From Datnioides undecimradiatus (taxonomy: Eukaryota; Chordata; Actinopteri; Lobotiformes; Datnioididae): a DNA stretch of 64,000 nucleotides. Every line of letters starts with the position of its first letter. Positions within the stretch are counted from its first letter, which is position 1. Under the pieces are notes generated by a model. It saw only the letters and a program-made list of their open reading frames with translations. It did not search any database and was not told the DNA's origin. The translations under genes and the position numbers were made by a program. Shown piece by piece: positions 38,735-50,500 of this stretch. The stretch covers positions 4,225,642-4,289,641 of the forward strand of contig WARS01000054.1 of the NCBI GenBank assembly GCA_008933995.1, read 5' to 3'.

Positions 38735-40435
38735 GTTGTATAGACCTATATATCATATGTACTGTATAGACGCAAAGCATCATCTCCTCACCAATGCGAG
38801 CGATGGGTACTCCTGCTTGTAGGATCTGCACTGTGCTGTCCACGGCAGCTTGAACGGAGGGAAAGGAGCACACAGCCGACACCATGGCCTCTGGGATGCC
38901 GTAGAGGCGCAGTGTCGTCTTGGTGATGATCCCCAGGGTCCCCTCTGACCCCACAAACAGGTTTGTCAGGTTGTAGCCTGCTGACGTCTTCCTAAAGACA
39001 GCGAAGACAGGCCGTCAGTGAGGCTGCACTGGGCAATGAAGCGTATTTGTGGGTGCAAATGGGTGCAGAGTACCTGGGCCGCCGGCGCTTCCCGGCTGTG
39101 TGTATGACAGTCCCGTCAGCGAGCACCACTTCCAGGTTTAACACGTTTTCCCTCATCGTCCCGTAACGCACGGCATTTGTGCCAGACGCGCTGGTGGCAG
39201 CCATGCCACACAGAGACGCATCGGCGCCAGGATCTGAAACCATGAGAGCACATTACTACTGTTGTTTTTCAAATGAAAAGACACAGAGACAGAGAGTGTT
39301 CCTGCTACAGTCCCGTCACACCCACACCTGTGCAGACATCATGGCATCTCTACATTTTCAACCACTTTAAAGATAAGTCATTTTAATCTGTCCACTCACC
39401 TGTGATGTGTCAGCTTACTGATACAACTTAGCCCTGACAGTACTGTCTGTCAGTTACTGAAAAAGGACAAAGCCTGCACACTCACTCCATGCAACAGAGG
39501 TTTAACAACAGCAAAGTTTCAATCCTGTCCCAGCACCATCTGCATGTTATTACCCCTCTCTGACTTATTACTGTGCTTTAGCCCCAAAAAAGGTCAGAAC
39601 ACGCTTTTGCAGGAGGCTTTGTTGCTTCACATACGTCTTCTGTCTAACCAGAGACTGATTGTGGAAAAAGGCTTTTTATGTTAACAGGGAAACAGATCCC
39701 CAGCATGTCACACCCACAACATGAGAGTTCATGAGCTCATGATACGCCGAACAAACCCTGAAAATCAGACTGAATTCCCAGTCATTTCATATTAGTATAG
39801 TGGCTTTTACCCACTGAGCTACTGGACCGTAGGGTGAAAACTAAGAAGCAGCGTCACTGACCGACAGGAAACCACAGGCCGGTGTCTCTCAGGTAGGTGT
39901 TTAGAGCCTTGCGAGTGACACCAGGCTCCACCGTCACATCAAAGTCCTCCGGGTGGAGATTCAGAACCTGGTCCATGTTCCTCAGGCTGAAGCACACACC
40001 GCCCTAATGACAGGAGAAGGAAACATGCAAATATGCCTACTATTTGTTATTTTGTATTTTTTATATACACAAAGGAGCTTCACCTGCCTTACCTTCACTG
40101 CACCAACTCCGCCCTCCAGACCTGTTCCAGTGCCAAAGGGGATGATGGGAAGGTTGTTATGGTGGCAGACCTTTGCCAGGGCGCTGACCTCCTCCACACA
40201 ACGTGGAAACAAGACCACATCTGGGGGCTGACATCTGGAGAGCTCCAGTTTGTTATTTACAAAGTAATTTATATGAGAGGTGTTTGTGTCCGAGTGACAG
40301 TGACACACACTGACCTGTGCACGGACTCATCCCTGCCGTGCTGCTCTCTGACAGCCTCACCCAGTGACACGCCGTCCTCGCCACAGACAGACCTGAACGC
40401 AGGGAGTGCGCTGTCCAGAGAAGCACTCTGTGCAG

Positions 40436-40472
<37 letters not shown>

Positions 40473-42338
40473 AGGAGCAAGTCATGACAAGAGAGTGGGA
40501 AGGCAAGGTTCATTATAACATTATCCACTGGAAGTGAACAGCACACCTAAAGCTGGCCCTGATATGTTAAGTTTGATTTATTATTTATCATTATTTCATA
40601 TTAAAACCATAAAAATGTGATTATGACTCTACAGCCCATATAGCAACTGTCAGGCCGTATTCAGGCATAGTGGTGGTTTAAGCCACAAAATGCTAATGTT
40701 AGCAGACTATGGTGCTCACTGTGAAGGGGCTAACATGCTGATGCCTAAAGTTGACCAGGTTCACCAACTTAGCTTAGCACATTAGCATGTTAACACCTGC
40801 TGATTAGTACAAAAAGTGCAGCTGAAGCTGATGAGGCGCAAGTTGTCGTCCCTTTATTCATCAGCATCCATCATCTGGGGAATAATTAATGTCTGCAGCT
40901 CTATTCATGACAATCCATATGAAACATTTCACAAGAAATGTGTGGTGGTGCTGGAGGAAAAGCCTGGAGATTACAAAGTCAATGGGATTAATCCTCTGTG
41001 GACAACGCATGTGTTCACAGTTTCCTGGAAATCCATGCAGTTGTTGCTGGGATGTGTCAGACTTCTGTATCATCTGCTTTTTTTTAAATCCCGTGAGAGA
41101 ATGACTGAGTGTGAATCTCCAGGAACAACCTTCTCCTCACCTTTATGTAAACCCTTCACAGCTGGGGACAGTGATTACATGGAAGCTGGGTTTTCTACGA
41201 AACACCACGATGCCATTGTGAGGGTGAGACTTCACTTTAATGGTCACATGGCCTGAGCCGGTGGCATTAGGCGGTCTGATGCCAGTAACCCAAACCTTAA
41301 ATTTGTGAAGAGGTCCGTCTGCGTATGGGCCTCTACATGCTTAGGCTCAAAAGAATAAAAACCATGTAGTTACAATCACGCTGTAGTTACTCACAATCTA
41401 GCCAGCAGCCAGCAGCTGCAGACCAGACTTGCACTAGGGAACAAAGTCTTTACAGAGTGAGTCGTGGAGCATTTCGCAGAGCAGTGGCATCTGTTTGTGG
41501 ACAGAGAAACACACAGACTGATGGCAGGGTGATCTGAGGTGCCACTGACAGACGCATAGAGCCATCCGCCGTCACCAATAAACTTGCACATGAGGTGCAA
41601 AGTTTCAAAGATTCATGCTCTTATACAGTAAGAATACTAAAACAAGAGTACTCCCAATCACATGTTGATGGAAACTGTATGAGATGAAATCTTTTTATTT
41701 CTTAAAAAGAAAGGTTGTTGCTTTTCAATAAATGTTACTGGTCTTAGAGTACCAGATAATGTCCTACAGAGAAATGCATTGCCCTTAACAACCTCAACCT
41801 TTGATTCACTGATCGTGAATGGAAGACATGGCCCCACTCCTGTTAGAAATAGAACAACTTCCATAGTTTTCAGAGCAGTCAGAGTGAGGGTGTTGGCTTC
41901 ACGGCACCTGACTATTCTGCATGTCTGCTCTTAAAGTGCAGTGAGGGACTGCATTGACCACATCGAGCTTAAAACAAGCTCATCAGACATTTACTGCCCC
42001 TGACAGACGAACAGCATCACAATCCAAGACACTGCTCTCGTCTGTAGCACTGCAATCTTGAGCTGAGTGAACTACCAAAGGTCCAAGGAAGCAGTGATGT
42101 GAGCTGAATACAGAGTCTGCACTGATTATGACAGGTCACACATGTTATCGCTCCAACACGGAACACCTATTTGACAAAACACGTGACCTGTCGTAACGCA
42201 CTGTAAAGACACAACGAGAGTGTCGGTACTAAAAGAGGCTCTTACTCTGACGGTGTTTGCTGCCTTCACGCCGCCATACTGCAGGAGGCAGCGCCGACGA
42301 GACAACAGCTGACGGCTCCATGTCCCGCAGAGCCACAT
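34699..42338 (-). CDS. ldhd: LDHD, mitochondrial D-lactate dehydrogenase (complete, 11 coding exons)
   Basis: Coding exons in transcript order: 42,338-42,246; 40,427-40,315; 40,234-40,093; 40,003-39,862; 39,233-39,074; 38,991-38,792; 38,694-38,566; 38,471-38,344; 37,914-37,824; 36,708-36,597; 34,879-34,699. All phases join, giving 1,491 bases and 496 residues, close to the roughly 500 of other vertebrates. The FAD-binding PCMH-type half carries [13 protein letters not shown] (about residue 105), [14 protein letters not shown] and [12 protein letters not shown]. The C-terminal half carries HVGDGNFH and [12 protein letters not shown], family motifs around the substrate and metal site. The Arg-rich N-terminus ([11 protein letters not shown]) fits a mitochondrial presequence. 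LDHD oxidises D-lactate and other D-2-hydroxyacids, passing electrons from FAD toward cytochrome c. Several acceptors are flanked by TG repeats (see findings). Confidence 0.96.
35063..35099. repeat. Perfect 15-bp hairpin in ldhd intron 10
   Basis: TCGTGGGCAGCTGCG at 35,063-35,077 pairs exactly with its reverse complement at 35,085-35,099 across a 7-base loop (GCTCAGG). The stem is GC-rich and would be stable in RNA or as a DNA cruciform. Confidence 0.85.
35152..35216. repeat. (CA)32 microsatellite in ldhd intron 10
   Basis: The longest pure dinucleotide repeat in the window. Plus- and minus-strand frames across it encode only His-Thr or Cys-Val. Confidence 0.97.
35590..36310 (+). mobile_element. 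3' fragment of a LINE (L2-like) with its 3' UTR
   Basis: The plus strand reads, with frameshifts, [10 protein letters not shown], then NRDHIAPVL and [11 protein letters not shown]. This matches the C-terminal end of reverse transcriptases of L2/Rex-like non-LTR elements (DYCNSLL...RDHITPVLxxLHWLPVxxRI). The following 300 bases (GATTTCCAGGAGACTTCCCA and onward) look like the 3' UTR. It is inactive and lies in ldhd intron 10. Confidence 0.65.
37147..37212. repeat. (CAT/CAC)n trinucleotide repeat
   Basis: An imperfect CAT and CAC repeat in ldhd intron 9. It accounts for the Asp/Met/Ile homopolymer frames there. Confidence 0.9.
37929..37942 (-). repeat. TG run upstream of the ldhd exon 9 acceptor
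   Basis: About seven TG units on the transcribed strand, roughly 14 bases before the exon 9 acceptor at 37,915-37,917. See the finding on TG repeats at ldhd splice sites. Confidence 0.85.
38702..38732 (-). repeat. (TG)15 abutting the ldhd exon 7 acceptor
   Basis: On the transcribed strand the TG run is followed by ATTCCAG and then the exon, so it occupies the place of the polypyrimidine tract. Confidence 0.92.
40438..40466 (-). repeat. (TG)14 upstream of the ldhd exon 2 acceptor
   Basis: On the transcribed strand the TG run ends about ten bases before the exon, followed by TACCTGCACAG. Confidence 0.92.
40670..41050 (+). repeat. Dispersed teleost repeat in ldhd intron 1
   Basis: Contains AAATGCTAATGTTAGCAG, TTAGCTTAGCACATTAGCAT, then CATGACAATCCATATGAAAC and GGTGCTGGAGGAAAAGCCTG. 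An inverted copy lies at 45,885-46,085, and a fragment at 13,990. I recognise the GCTAAC-rich family as common in fish genomes. Plus-strand frames here are not genes. Confidence 0.55.
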
Positions 42339-43553
42339 TGTTCACCCTGCATCAAAACAAAGACGGTCTGCTATTCCTGCGAAATCTTAGAAACTACAAG
42401 GGTAACACTTCCGGTGAATTCCTTTCAAAATAAAACCAAGCTACGTAACCATTTAAACATACAGGCTCCATTTTAACGATTATAGTTAGGGTTCATAATT
42501 GAGTACATCTATATGGCTTTACTCTGTTCTGTTCTATTTGCTCAGATGGTGCAATGATCTCTGTCTTTCCCTCTCTCTTTTTTTCTCTCTCGCTCTTCCA
42601 TTGTGTCTCTCTCATCTTCCCTCTCTACGAAGCCAATGGTCACCTGTTAAATACTGTGCTGTGCAGTACGTTTCAGGTGAATCAATGTGATGCAGGAAGC
42701 ATGGCATCACAACCAGAGAAAGCGCCATATTAAAGTGACAACAAATTAGACATTATATGTGGCATAGGAACAGATACGGGCCATCGTATACTTTTTGGCA
42801 GAACTTGTACTTTCATTTTAAAGGCCGTATCAAATACTTCCGGTGGTGATCTCGCGAATGCTAGTGAGCTTTGGAGGACGCGGTGACGCAATACCCTGAC
42901 GCTACCAGAGCGGGGAGCTGAAAATCAAAGAGAAAAGCTGTCAAGGTGGGTTCAAAGTTTAATTTACGGAAGTTGCGCTGGAGTTAAGAGTTTGTACTGT
43001 CAAAGGCAGCGACTCTTCACCTGCGAGGCGCTGAAGTGAGTTTATTTTTTGTTTACTCATTCAGTGAAGCTTCGGGCCTGTTTTGTATTTGTTAGCATTG
43101 CTATTAAACACATTGGCACACAGTGGTGACCGCATCGTTCAAAACAATCTGCAAGCACCGACAGTAAGCTCAGAGCATGTCCTGCCGAAACACTCACGTG
43201 TTTGTTTATTTTTGTGTTATTTCCATAATTTCCGTGAGTTTCCACAACACGCTGTGACCTGACGTTAGGTTCACCTGCGTGCATTCCCGGGACTCCCGCA
43301 CTGATCCTCACACTATGAACCAGCAGTCTCCCAGAGACCATCACTGATCCACTGCTTAACATTGTGTGTCACCATGCTCGAGACAGGCGGCTTTAAACTG
43401 CCAGAATATGAACGTAGTCTGGCGGAGGTATGCCTCCAGTCACTGCTGATGTCAGCCCTCCATCAAAGGTTTAATGGACGTAGATGTCACTTGATGTTGT
43501 TGTTCTTGTTGTTTAAGCCATTGTTAATGTGTAACTGCAGCTGTGTTCGACAG
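42339..43553. promoter_or_regulatory. Head-to-head ldhd / fam169b promoter region
   Basis: The two genes diverge from about 1.2 kb. ACTTCCGG, an ETS-family core, occurs at 42,407-42,414, about 70 bases upstream of the ldhd start, and again at 42,836-42,843 on the fam169b side. Possible non-coding exon donors for fam169b are AAG|gtgggt near 42,945 and GAA|gtgagt near 43,036. The start sites themselves cannot be read from sequence. Confidence 0.5.
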
Positions 43554-43556
43554 GCC

Positions 43557-46500
43557 ATGTACCCTGTAGACCTTCCAGCTGTGGACGACACTGACCTGAC
43601 ATCAGCATCTGAGCAGTACCTCTCTTCTTTGGAGTCAAAACCTCAGAGTAATGAAGTTTTTCAGTCATCACCACCGTCAAAGGTACCATGCAACCAATCT
43701 GCCTCCTATTCTCTCTTTCATCGTGACACTGAAGGGGGTTTTTACTCTCTCCCCACATGATTGGCCTCTTAATTACCTCTTCATGTAATAAATAAATGGA
43801 GGTAGCCAAGTTTGTTAATGTCTGCAAAACTCTTTAACACTGGTTTTGTTTGGTGGTAGAGCTCATGTGGTGTCAGACTTCAGAATGCCAAGTCACCCTT
43901 GACCTGTTTCTAAGTCTAAGTGGAGACCACAGATGACATATTGTGGGGAATACAGTGATCTTGGGGATTGTCACTGAAGTGATTAAGTTGTAGTAGTGTT
44001 AGCTGCTACACTGGTGACTGTAGGTCAGGGAGTTTAGATGAAGTGCATGAAGTGGCCCTCTGTCTGCTCAGGTAGCAATAACAGCACAGAATGTGAGGCG
44101 GATGCAGCTGTTCGAGGACGACCAACCTGACTGCACACTGCTGGCGCTTCACCCTCCTGATGATCCAACACAAGGTCTGGAAACTAAACATGCTGCCCTT
44201 ATGAGACACAGACAAGAGGCTAATCCTTTAAGCTTTACCTTTCAGTGGTGGCTTTATACCTGCATGACAAGTGGTGGTGCGTGGATGACGTCCTGCGAAC
44301 ATCCAGCGACTCCAGGAGTGGCTTGATGTCGGTAATTATGCTTTTATGTCGGTCCAAGACAGTGATAAACAGGTCCCTGCTCCTGCACAGGTCTGGAGCA
44401 GTTCTGCTTAAGGTAGGTTCAGGTTTGAGCCAATGAGAGCTCTGCGATCTGGGACGGAGCATCTGTTGTTAGGTGAGACACAGCTGGCTGATGCAGTAGA
44501 GATCCAGCTCCTTGTGTGCTGTGGAGGTGAGTCAGACAGTCGGCGACGTCAAAGTTGCTTTCTACAATGCACGTTTACACCTTCATGGCCATGGATGTCG
44601 TTTCTGGTATGTCTCTGAGCAACAATGCTCCCACAGCAGGGGCAGCCAGTCTAATTATTATTTTGACCCATGCACACTCATTGTGTCTGTTTTCATCACT
44701 GCTGCTTAGTGTCCTAAGTCAGTGTCTCTTCCCCAGGTGCGGTCGATTATGGAGAGGGTGATCGTGTTCCTGCTCAGTCAGGTAGTGGAGAGGTCCTTAG
44801 GTGAAGAGGTGTTGTTCTCCACACACCCCCGCACGGAGAGCTGCAAACTGCTGTGGAGAGACAGCCAGGTGGTCGGCTTCTACACCGTCAAACACAAAGG
44901 TAGGAAGAGGAAGATGAGAATGAGGGATATGGTGTTATTTCAACTATTTTGCAGAGCTGATCATTTTTATTCAGTTTGTATGCAGAACCTTTCTTCTGCT
45001 AACTTCTGAATTAATTAATTTACATTTTCTTTTTAATTTGGCCTCAAAAATCCAGGCTTGTCTTCTGCAGGGGCCAGCTTACTTACTGTGATGGATTGCA
45101 TTCTTTAAAACAGTAAGTGTTCTCCTGCTCTGGTGTCAGGCAGCCTGTGCGACAGCTGGAGCAGTCAGTGCTACCTGCTGCCCGTTCTGGACACGCTGCT
45201 GGTGAGGAAGAGCTGCAGGAGGAGAGGCTTTGGCCTGCAGATGCTTGAGGACTTCTGCTTCTCGTTCTCCACAGAGAAGTTTCTGGGAGTCAGCTCTCCA
45301 CTATCACCCAGCATGGTGGCAGGTGACAGCTAAGCTTCTCCTTTATCTACCAATCCCATTTTCACTGTCTTCTTTGCTAGCAATGGAACTGAAAGCTGAG
45401 CAGCCTGAGAGAACAGCACACATGATTGTTCAACCTATTCTTTCAAAACAAGAGCCAACTCTTTGGCACTGTGTGTTCAGTGTGCACAAGGTTCCTGCAG
45501 CAACATGAGGAACATCGGGAGCATCTGTATGAGGTGGAGGCTCCTGGGGGCTGGACTCAACGACGAAACATCTGGCTCAACATCCAACTGGGCCGCTACT
45601 CCATGTGTAAGAACATATCGTTTTAGATATACAACAAAGGTTAAAGTTCCCAGGGACTCCAGTGTTTGAGCTAATCCTCTTTTATGTGATCTCATTTGAG
45701 TCTTCTCTTCCCAGGTGGCAACGAGGAGAGGAGTCCAGCAGCAGGAGAAACACTGAGGAACGAGAGAGACGACTCCTCTCAGAGGGTGGGAATCAAAGGC
45801 TGCACTCACCCAGTGATGTTTCTCAGCATCCGTTTGATGGTTTGAACACACTCGAATAGTTCTCAGGCAATGTAACCTAATAACGCAGGTGATCCCCTGA
45901 CTTTTGTGTGAAACGTTTGCCATGAAACAGCTTAACAAACTGTGTTTAGTGCTAAGGTTAGCGTGATAGCATGCTAAACTTGGAAAGGGGCAAATATCTG
46001 TTCCTGTGAATTATTTATGCTTAGCATTGTAGCATTGCTACTGAGAGCATGTTAGCATGGTAACATTAGCATTTCATCCAAAGCACCCTCCTCCCACCTG
46101 TCCTGTCATGAACACCAGGTTTTATCGAATCTTTCAGACATGAAGGCTAACTTTGAGTTGAATCAACATTTCTGGTGAACTCAACAAAAACTAAAAATGA
46201 TGAGCTTCAACAAAGGGAAATCTAGTTTTGGGCTGTTCTGTTAAATTTCTCCTTTAATTGTTCCAGCCCGCACACAACCCAGAAGATATAAGACATCTTA
46301 TGTGATGTAAATGTAAACGTATGTATCTAAGTTGTCTTGGCACTATTGAAAGACAGCCTGGAAATATGAGAAGTAGACAAGAACACAGGCACTGATGCAT
46401 CACCAATCACTAACTAGATGTTAAGAGAGTGTCCAGCTGATCTCTGAATACAGTGAACTCAGCACAGGGAGCTCCAGTGAATTATTCAAAGTCACAGGTA

Positions 46501-46888
46501 AAGTTCAGAATAGTCGATTATGTGTGACCTGGTAATGTAAATATGCTGTCTCTTCCGATTCTTGTGTTTATAGATGGAGACTCACAACTGTGGACCCGCT
46601 GTGACCTCACTCAGCACCTGTGATGGGAACATTTCAGCGGTATCGGGCTCTTCCGAGGAACGTATTAAACTTTCTGATCCAAGTCACGGGGGAAGCTACC
46701 CGAGTTACAGGATCCCTGGAACAGGATGTAGCCCTGCAGCCCACGCCAATGACCTGGACTTTGCACATCCCATCAGGCCACCGCAATCTCTAAACACAAA
46801 ACAAGCCCTGACATTCAAGCTCTCAGTGTCTGCAGGGCGTTGCAGAGAGAGGCCAGAGGCAGAGGAAACACAAGGGAGAGCCAAGTGA
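43557..46888 (+). CDS. fam169b: FAM169B-like protein (8 coding exons)
   Basis: Coding exons: 43,557-43,682; 44,072-44,174; 44,246-44,331; 44,737-44,899; 45,140-45,322; 45,481-45,606; 45,715-45,785; 46,574-46,888. Phases join, giving 1,173 bases (390 residues). The start MYPVDLPAVDD fits the FAM169 N-terminus, and VALYLHDKWWCVDDVLRTS, YLLPVLDTLLVRKSCRRRGF and GLQMLEDFCFSF are family hallmarks. The R/Q-x-x-G-x-G/A-like RRRGFGLQML segment suggests an acetyltransferase-like fold, but no activity is established for the family. FAM169A is reported at the nuclear envelope; the role of FAM169B is unknown. The last exon (METHNCGPAV...) joins in phase but is poorly conserved. Alternatively exon 8 reads on to a stop at 45,843-45,845. 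An upstream in-frame coding exon at 43,374-43,427 is possible. I favour FAM169B over FAM169A from its position beside arpin and anpep. Confidence 0.82.
45885..46085 (-). repeat. Dispersed teleost repeat in fam169b intron (inverted copy)
   Basis: Contains GGTGATCCCCTGACTTTTG, GTGCTAAGGTTAGCGTGATA and GAGCATGTTAGCATGGTAAC. It is the same family as 40,670-41,050, in the opposite orientation. Confidence 0.5.
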
Positions 46889-46994
46889 GTCAGAAGGACA
46901 TGAGTTGACAGATAGAGACACTGTGTTCTGTTCTTCAGAGGGAGTGGATGCTATATCCACCTAAACCCAGGTGACCTTCATACTGTGATATATG

Positions 46995-47042
46995 ATTAAA
47001 TTAATACCACACTACAATGTTAATACTATCAGTTTTATTAAA
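46995..47042 (+). terminator. Possible fam169b polyadenylation signals
   Basis: ATTAAA, the common variant signal, occurs at 46,995-47,000 and again near 47,037, about 110-150 bases after the proposed stop codon. No canonical AATAAA is closer. Confidence 0.35.
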
Positions 47043-47300
47043 TCTTTCTGATTTCCTCTTCTCAGGACTGGGAGGGGCTGTGTGATCTAAAGTTCTAATG
47101 CTGAACAGTCAAACATGTCAGACTCCCATCACACACTGTTGCTCCCATGATCCGGTCTCATGTTGGTCTCTGCCAGGACAATGACAATAAGTTTTGTCAT
47201 CACAAAATACTCATGATAAGTGAAAATATGACTGACCATGTTTGGACCTGTTGTGGTGGCGCAAAGTGCACACTGGTCATTCTTATTGGAGCATGTAGAC

Positions 47301-47598
47301 TGACGTCACAAATGCTCAGCAGAGCTCTGCACAGCCACGTGACTGGACGCATCTGTGTTTATGCGGGACCGATAAAGCTTTTACTCAGAATCACATTTGG
47401 ACTTCCTGTCTCATGATTCACACGTTAAAGGGTCTGCGCTCGGTCTCGTTGCTTCACGCTGCAGTCACCGCTCAGTCACCCGCCGGCACGTGCCGTCTGA
47501 AAACCGAGCGCATCACTCGCGCAGCTGCATGCAGGAACAGGAAGTCAGGAAACAGGAAAACTCTCGGAGCAGTGACAGGCTGGAGCAGTTTATGAACG
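47301..47598 (+). promoter_or_regulatory. arpin promoter with CRE and E-box palindromes
   Basis: TGACGTCA, the full cAMP-response-element palindrome, lies at 47,301-47,308. GGCACGTGCC, a 10-bp palindrome with a CACGTG E-box core, lies at 47,485-47,494. Both are upstream of the arpin ATG at 47,599, and GC content rises toward the first exon. The function of either site is inferred from motif identity only. Confidence 0.5.
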
Positions 47599-50500
47599 AT
47601 GAGCCGAATCTACCACAACACGTCTCTACAGAACAAACCAGTGCACAATGAGAGGTTTGACCGGGCGTGGTCACCGTCTGCGTATGAAAGGTACGGACTG
47701 ACACGAGCGAATCAAAGTATAGAGAGGAGCTCAGCTACGTCAGCGATCCGCTGGGAGTCTCGCGCAAGTAGATCTGATTTCCACAGGACACATAGAAACG
47801 TGATCAATAAACTAACGGCATTCAGACGGGTCTCCAGGCAGCAACGTGAGTGATCTGCACTAGTTTGCAATGTTACTGGAACTTGTTGATCATAGTTCCT
47901 GCACACTGACGCCCCCTAGCGTCTGTCACTAGTGAGAGCATCAACTCTGCCCGGTTTAGAGGATAATGGAATGAAGTTTGGTTTGTTGGCGTGAAAAGGT
48001 CAGATCTGCAGCGCAGAGAGCACAGCCCCGGGTGGAAACGCACTAATTTGAATGTGTGGTGTTTTCCTCCCACGCAGCGGCCCTGGGGTTCTCCTGGAAG
48101 GGACACTGCTGGATGTCTCCAGACATGCGATGACCGACAACAGCAATCAAAAGGTACAAAAGCAACATCAGGGTCACAGATGGCTCTAATTTCATCTCAC
48201 TCACTGGGAGCCTACATAACTCATCCTCATGCAAGCAAAGTTGACCTTGTGCCATCTTGTCATAGCTTTCACTCGGGAAGACTTCAGGGTGCTTCCCAAG
48301 TCTTTATCACTGTCAGAACCTTTTGTTGTCTCCTGTGCACTGGCAGCTCCGTTACTACGTGCTCTACATCAGACCCAGCCGCATTCACCAGAGGAAGTTC
48401 GATGCCAGCGGGAAGGAGACTGAGCCAAACTTCAGTGACACCAAGAAGGTCAACACAGGCTTCCTCATGTCCTCCTACAGTGAGTGGATCCAACAAACGT
48501 TGGACTAAATATAGACAAAATCGTTCTCATTTTCATGTGAAACTGAAACGGCAGTTCTGAGGATGTGACTTTGCACAGCATGTTGACTGTTTCATATGCT
48601 TTGGCTTCTGCAAAACATCAGATTCATCCTCCAACAGCCCATCACACATTTGTCTTTTAGTCCCTTTGCTCATGTGACTTAAGGGGTGCAGCTGAATCAG
48701 ACACACTGTCAGTGCAGCCTGTGAGCTGACCACCAATCTCCAGACTCCCCTTTGGTCAGGGTGATTCAGATTCATGGCGAATCTTAAACTACACCCGCGT
48801 AGAAGACATGACATTTGGGACTTCCCTCATGTTCTCCTTCTGGCAAAGCATCATTTTTTTAATCTTACTTCTGTTTTAGAGCAGAAAGACCGTTACCTCG
48901 TTTAGTGTCGCAGCTGCAGCGGGTGGTTGTTGAGCATTGCCGGGGATGCATCCCAACCCAGACACAGACTTCTCACCCTCCTCCATCCGACAGGCCCTGC
49001 TGAACTCCACATTATCATCATTAGACAAGACTTGATTATATTATATTTACAAAAATGTGCATGTTCTGTCTACATATGTAAATAATATGCAGAAAATGAG
49101 CATTGTTCTGCATTGTACACATTTTTGGCTGATGACTGAATACTTTCTAAAAGTCGACGTGTGTTTGGCAAGTTAAAAGCTTTTAATGTGAAGCTACATC
49201 AGGAATCAGCACTGACTTCATAGAACATTTTCACAAGAATGTCCCAACTGACATCAGCTTCATAAACCTGCAAACTGCAGGGCTCATTTAGAGAAAGATC
49301 ATTCATTTATTTCAATGAAAATCACAGAGATCCTAACTTTAAATCGTCTGTTTTCTCCAGAGGTGGAGGCTAAAGGGGAGACAGACCGCCTGTCCGAGGG
49401 GCAGCTGTCAGAGATGGTGAACAAAGTCGAGCTGATGAAGATCACTGACAAACACCGACCCAGCGGGACCTGGGCCTTCTGGTACCCAGAGTCAGAGATG
49501 GGCGCAACAGAGCTGGAGACGGGACAGGACATACGGCTCAAGACCAGAGGGAACAGTCCTTTTATATGTGAGTCAGTATCACTGTAGTTACTGCTCAGGT
49601 CCCTCCGCACATTTACCCAACATCCAGTGTTGTGTGTCCTCATGTCACATTGAGCCCAGAAAGGAGAGAAGAGTCTCTTGTCAGAAGCTGCTCAGGCTTC
49701 AGGCTGTGTCGGGGATACGACGTTTGGTTTTCCAACTCCGTCAGACGGGTCTGTTCCTCAAAGCTACAGGATCCGTTTGGTTTTCATGTGGATCAGGCCC
49801 GTCCTGGCGCTGACCTCCAGGGGAGAGAGGAGGGAATGAATGGGCCCTTTCACGGTTTCAGAGGTGACTCCGACAGCAATCAACAGAGTTTGACTCGTCT
49901 CACTTTCCGAAGACTCATCCAGCCCTTTGATGTTCGGTAGTGACTGCAGGGTAGAGCGCTCTGGCCTGCACACAGCCTGCGCTTCCACACATCTCAGCCA
50001 AGGTTCATTCAAACCTGATGGGCACTTTCAAATCCAAATTACTGGATTATCATTCATTATTAATTACATTATATCTTTATATCTTGTTGAATATGGGAAA
50101 AACCCATTTGCCTTGAGCTATTTTCAGTCACACAACAAGCACTTTACTTTTAAAATGTATAGTTTGACATTGACTTATGTTAAATCCAGTATTCTGCTTT
50201 GAATAAATAATTGAAAAAAGAAATAAATTAATATTTAATTAATAAAATAATTCACATATAAACACAAAATAAACTAAAATGAGTAAATAGGTTAATAATT
50301 AAATGAATAAATACAGTTTAGGAAATATAGAAATAGATGCCTGTTTATTTCTATTTCAAAACTATTTTTACATTTATATTTGATTTATTTTCTGTATTTC
50401 TCCGATTGTGTGTTAGTGTGCAGGTGGTAAACAGGTGACTCAATACAGCATTAATACTGGGACTGTCTTCACATGAAAGATCTGCTACCTGCTGCTCCCT

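Noticed and set aside
40816-41256. 146-codon plus-strand open frame in ldhd intron 1
   Set aside because: It overlaps a dispersed fish repeat and lacks any protein motif.
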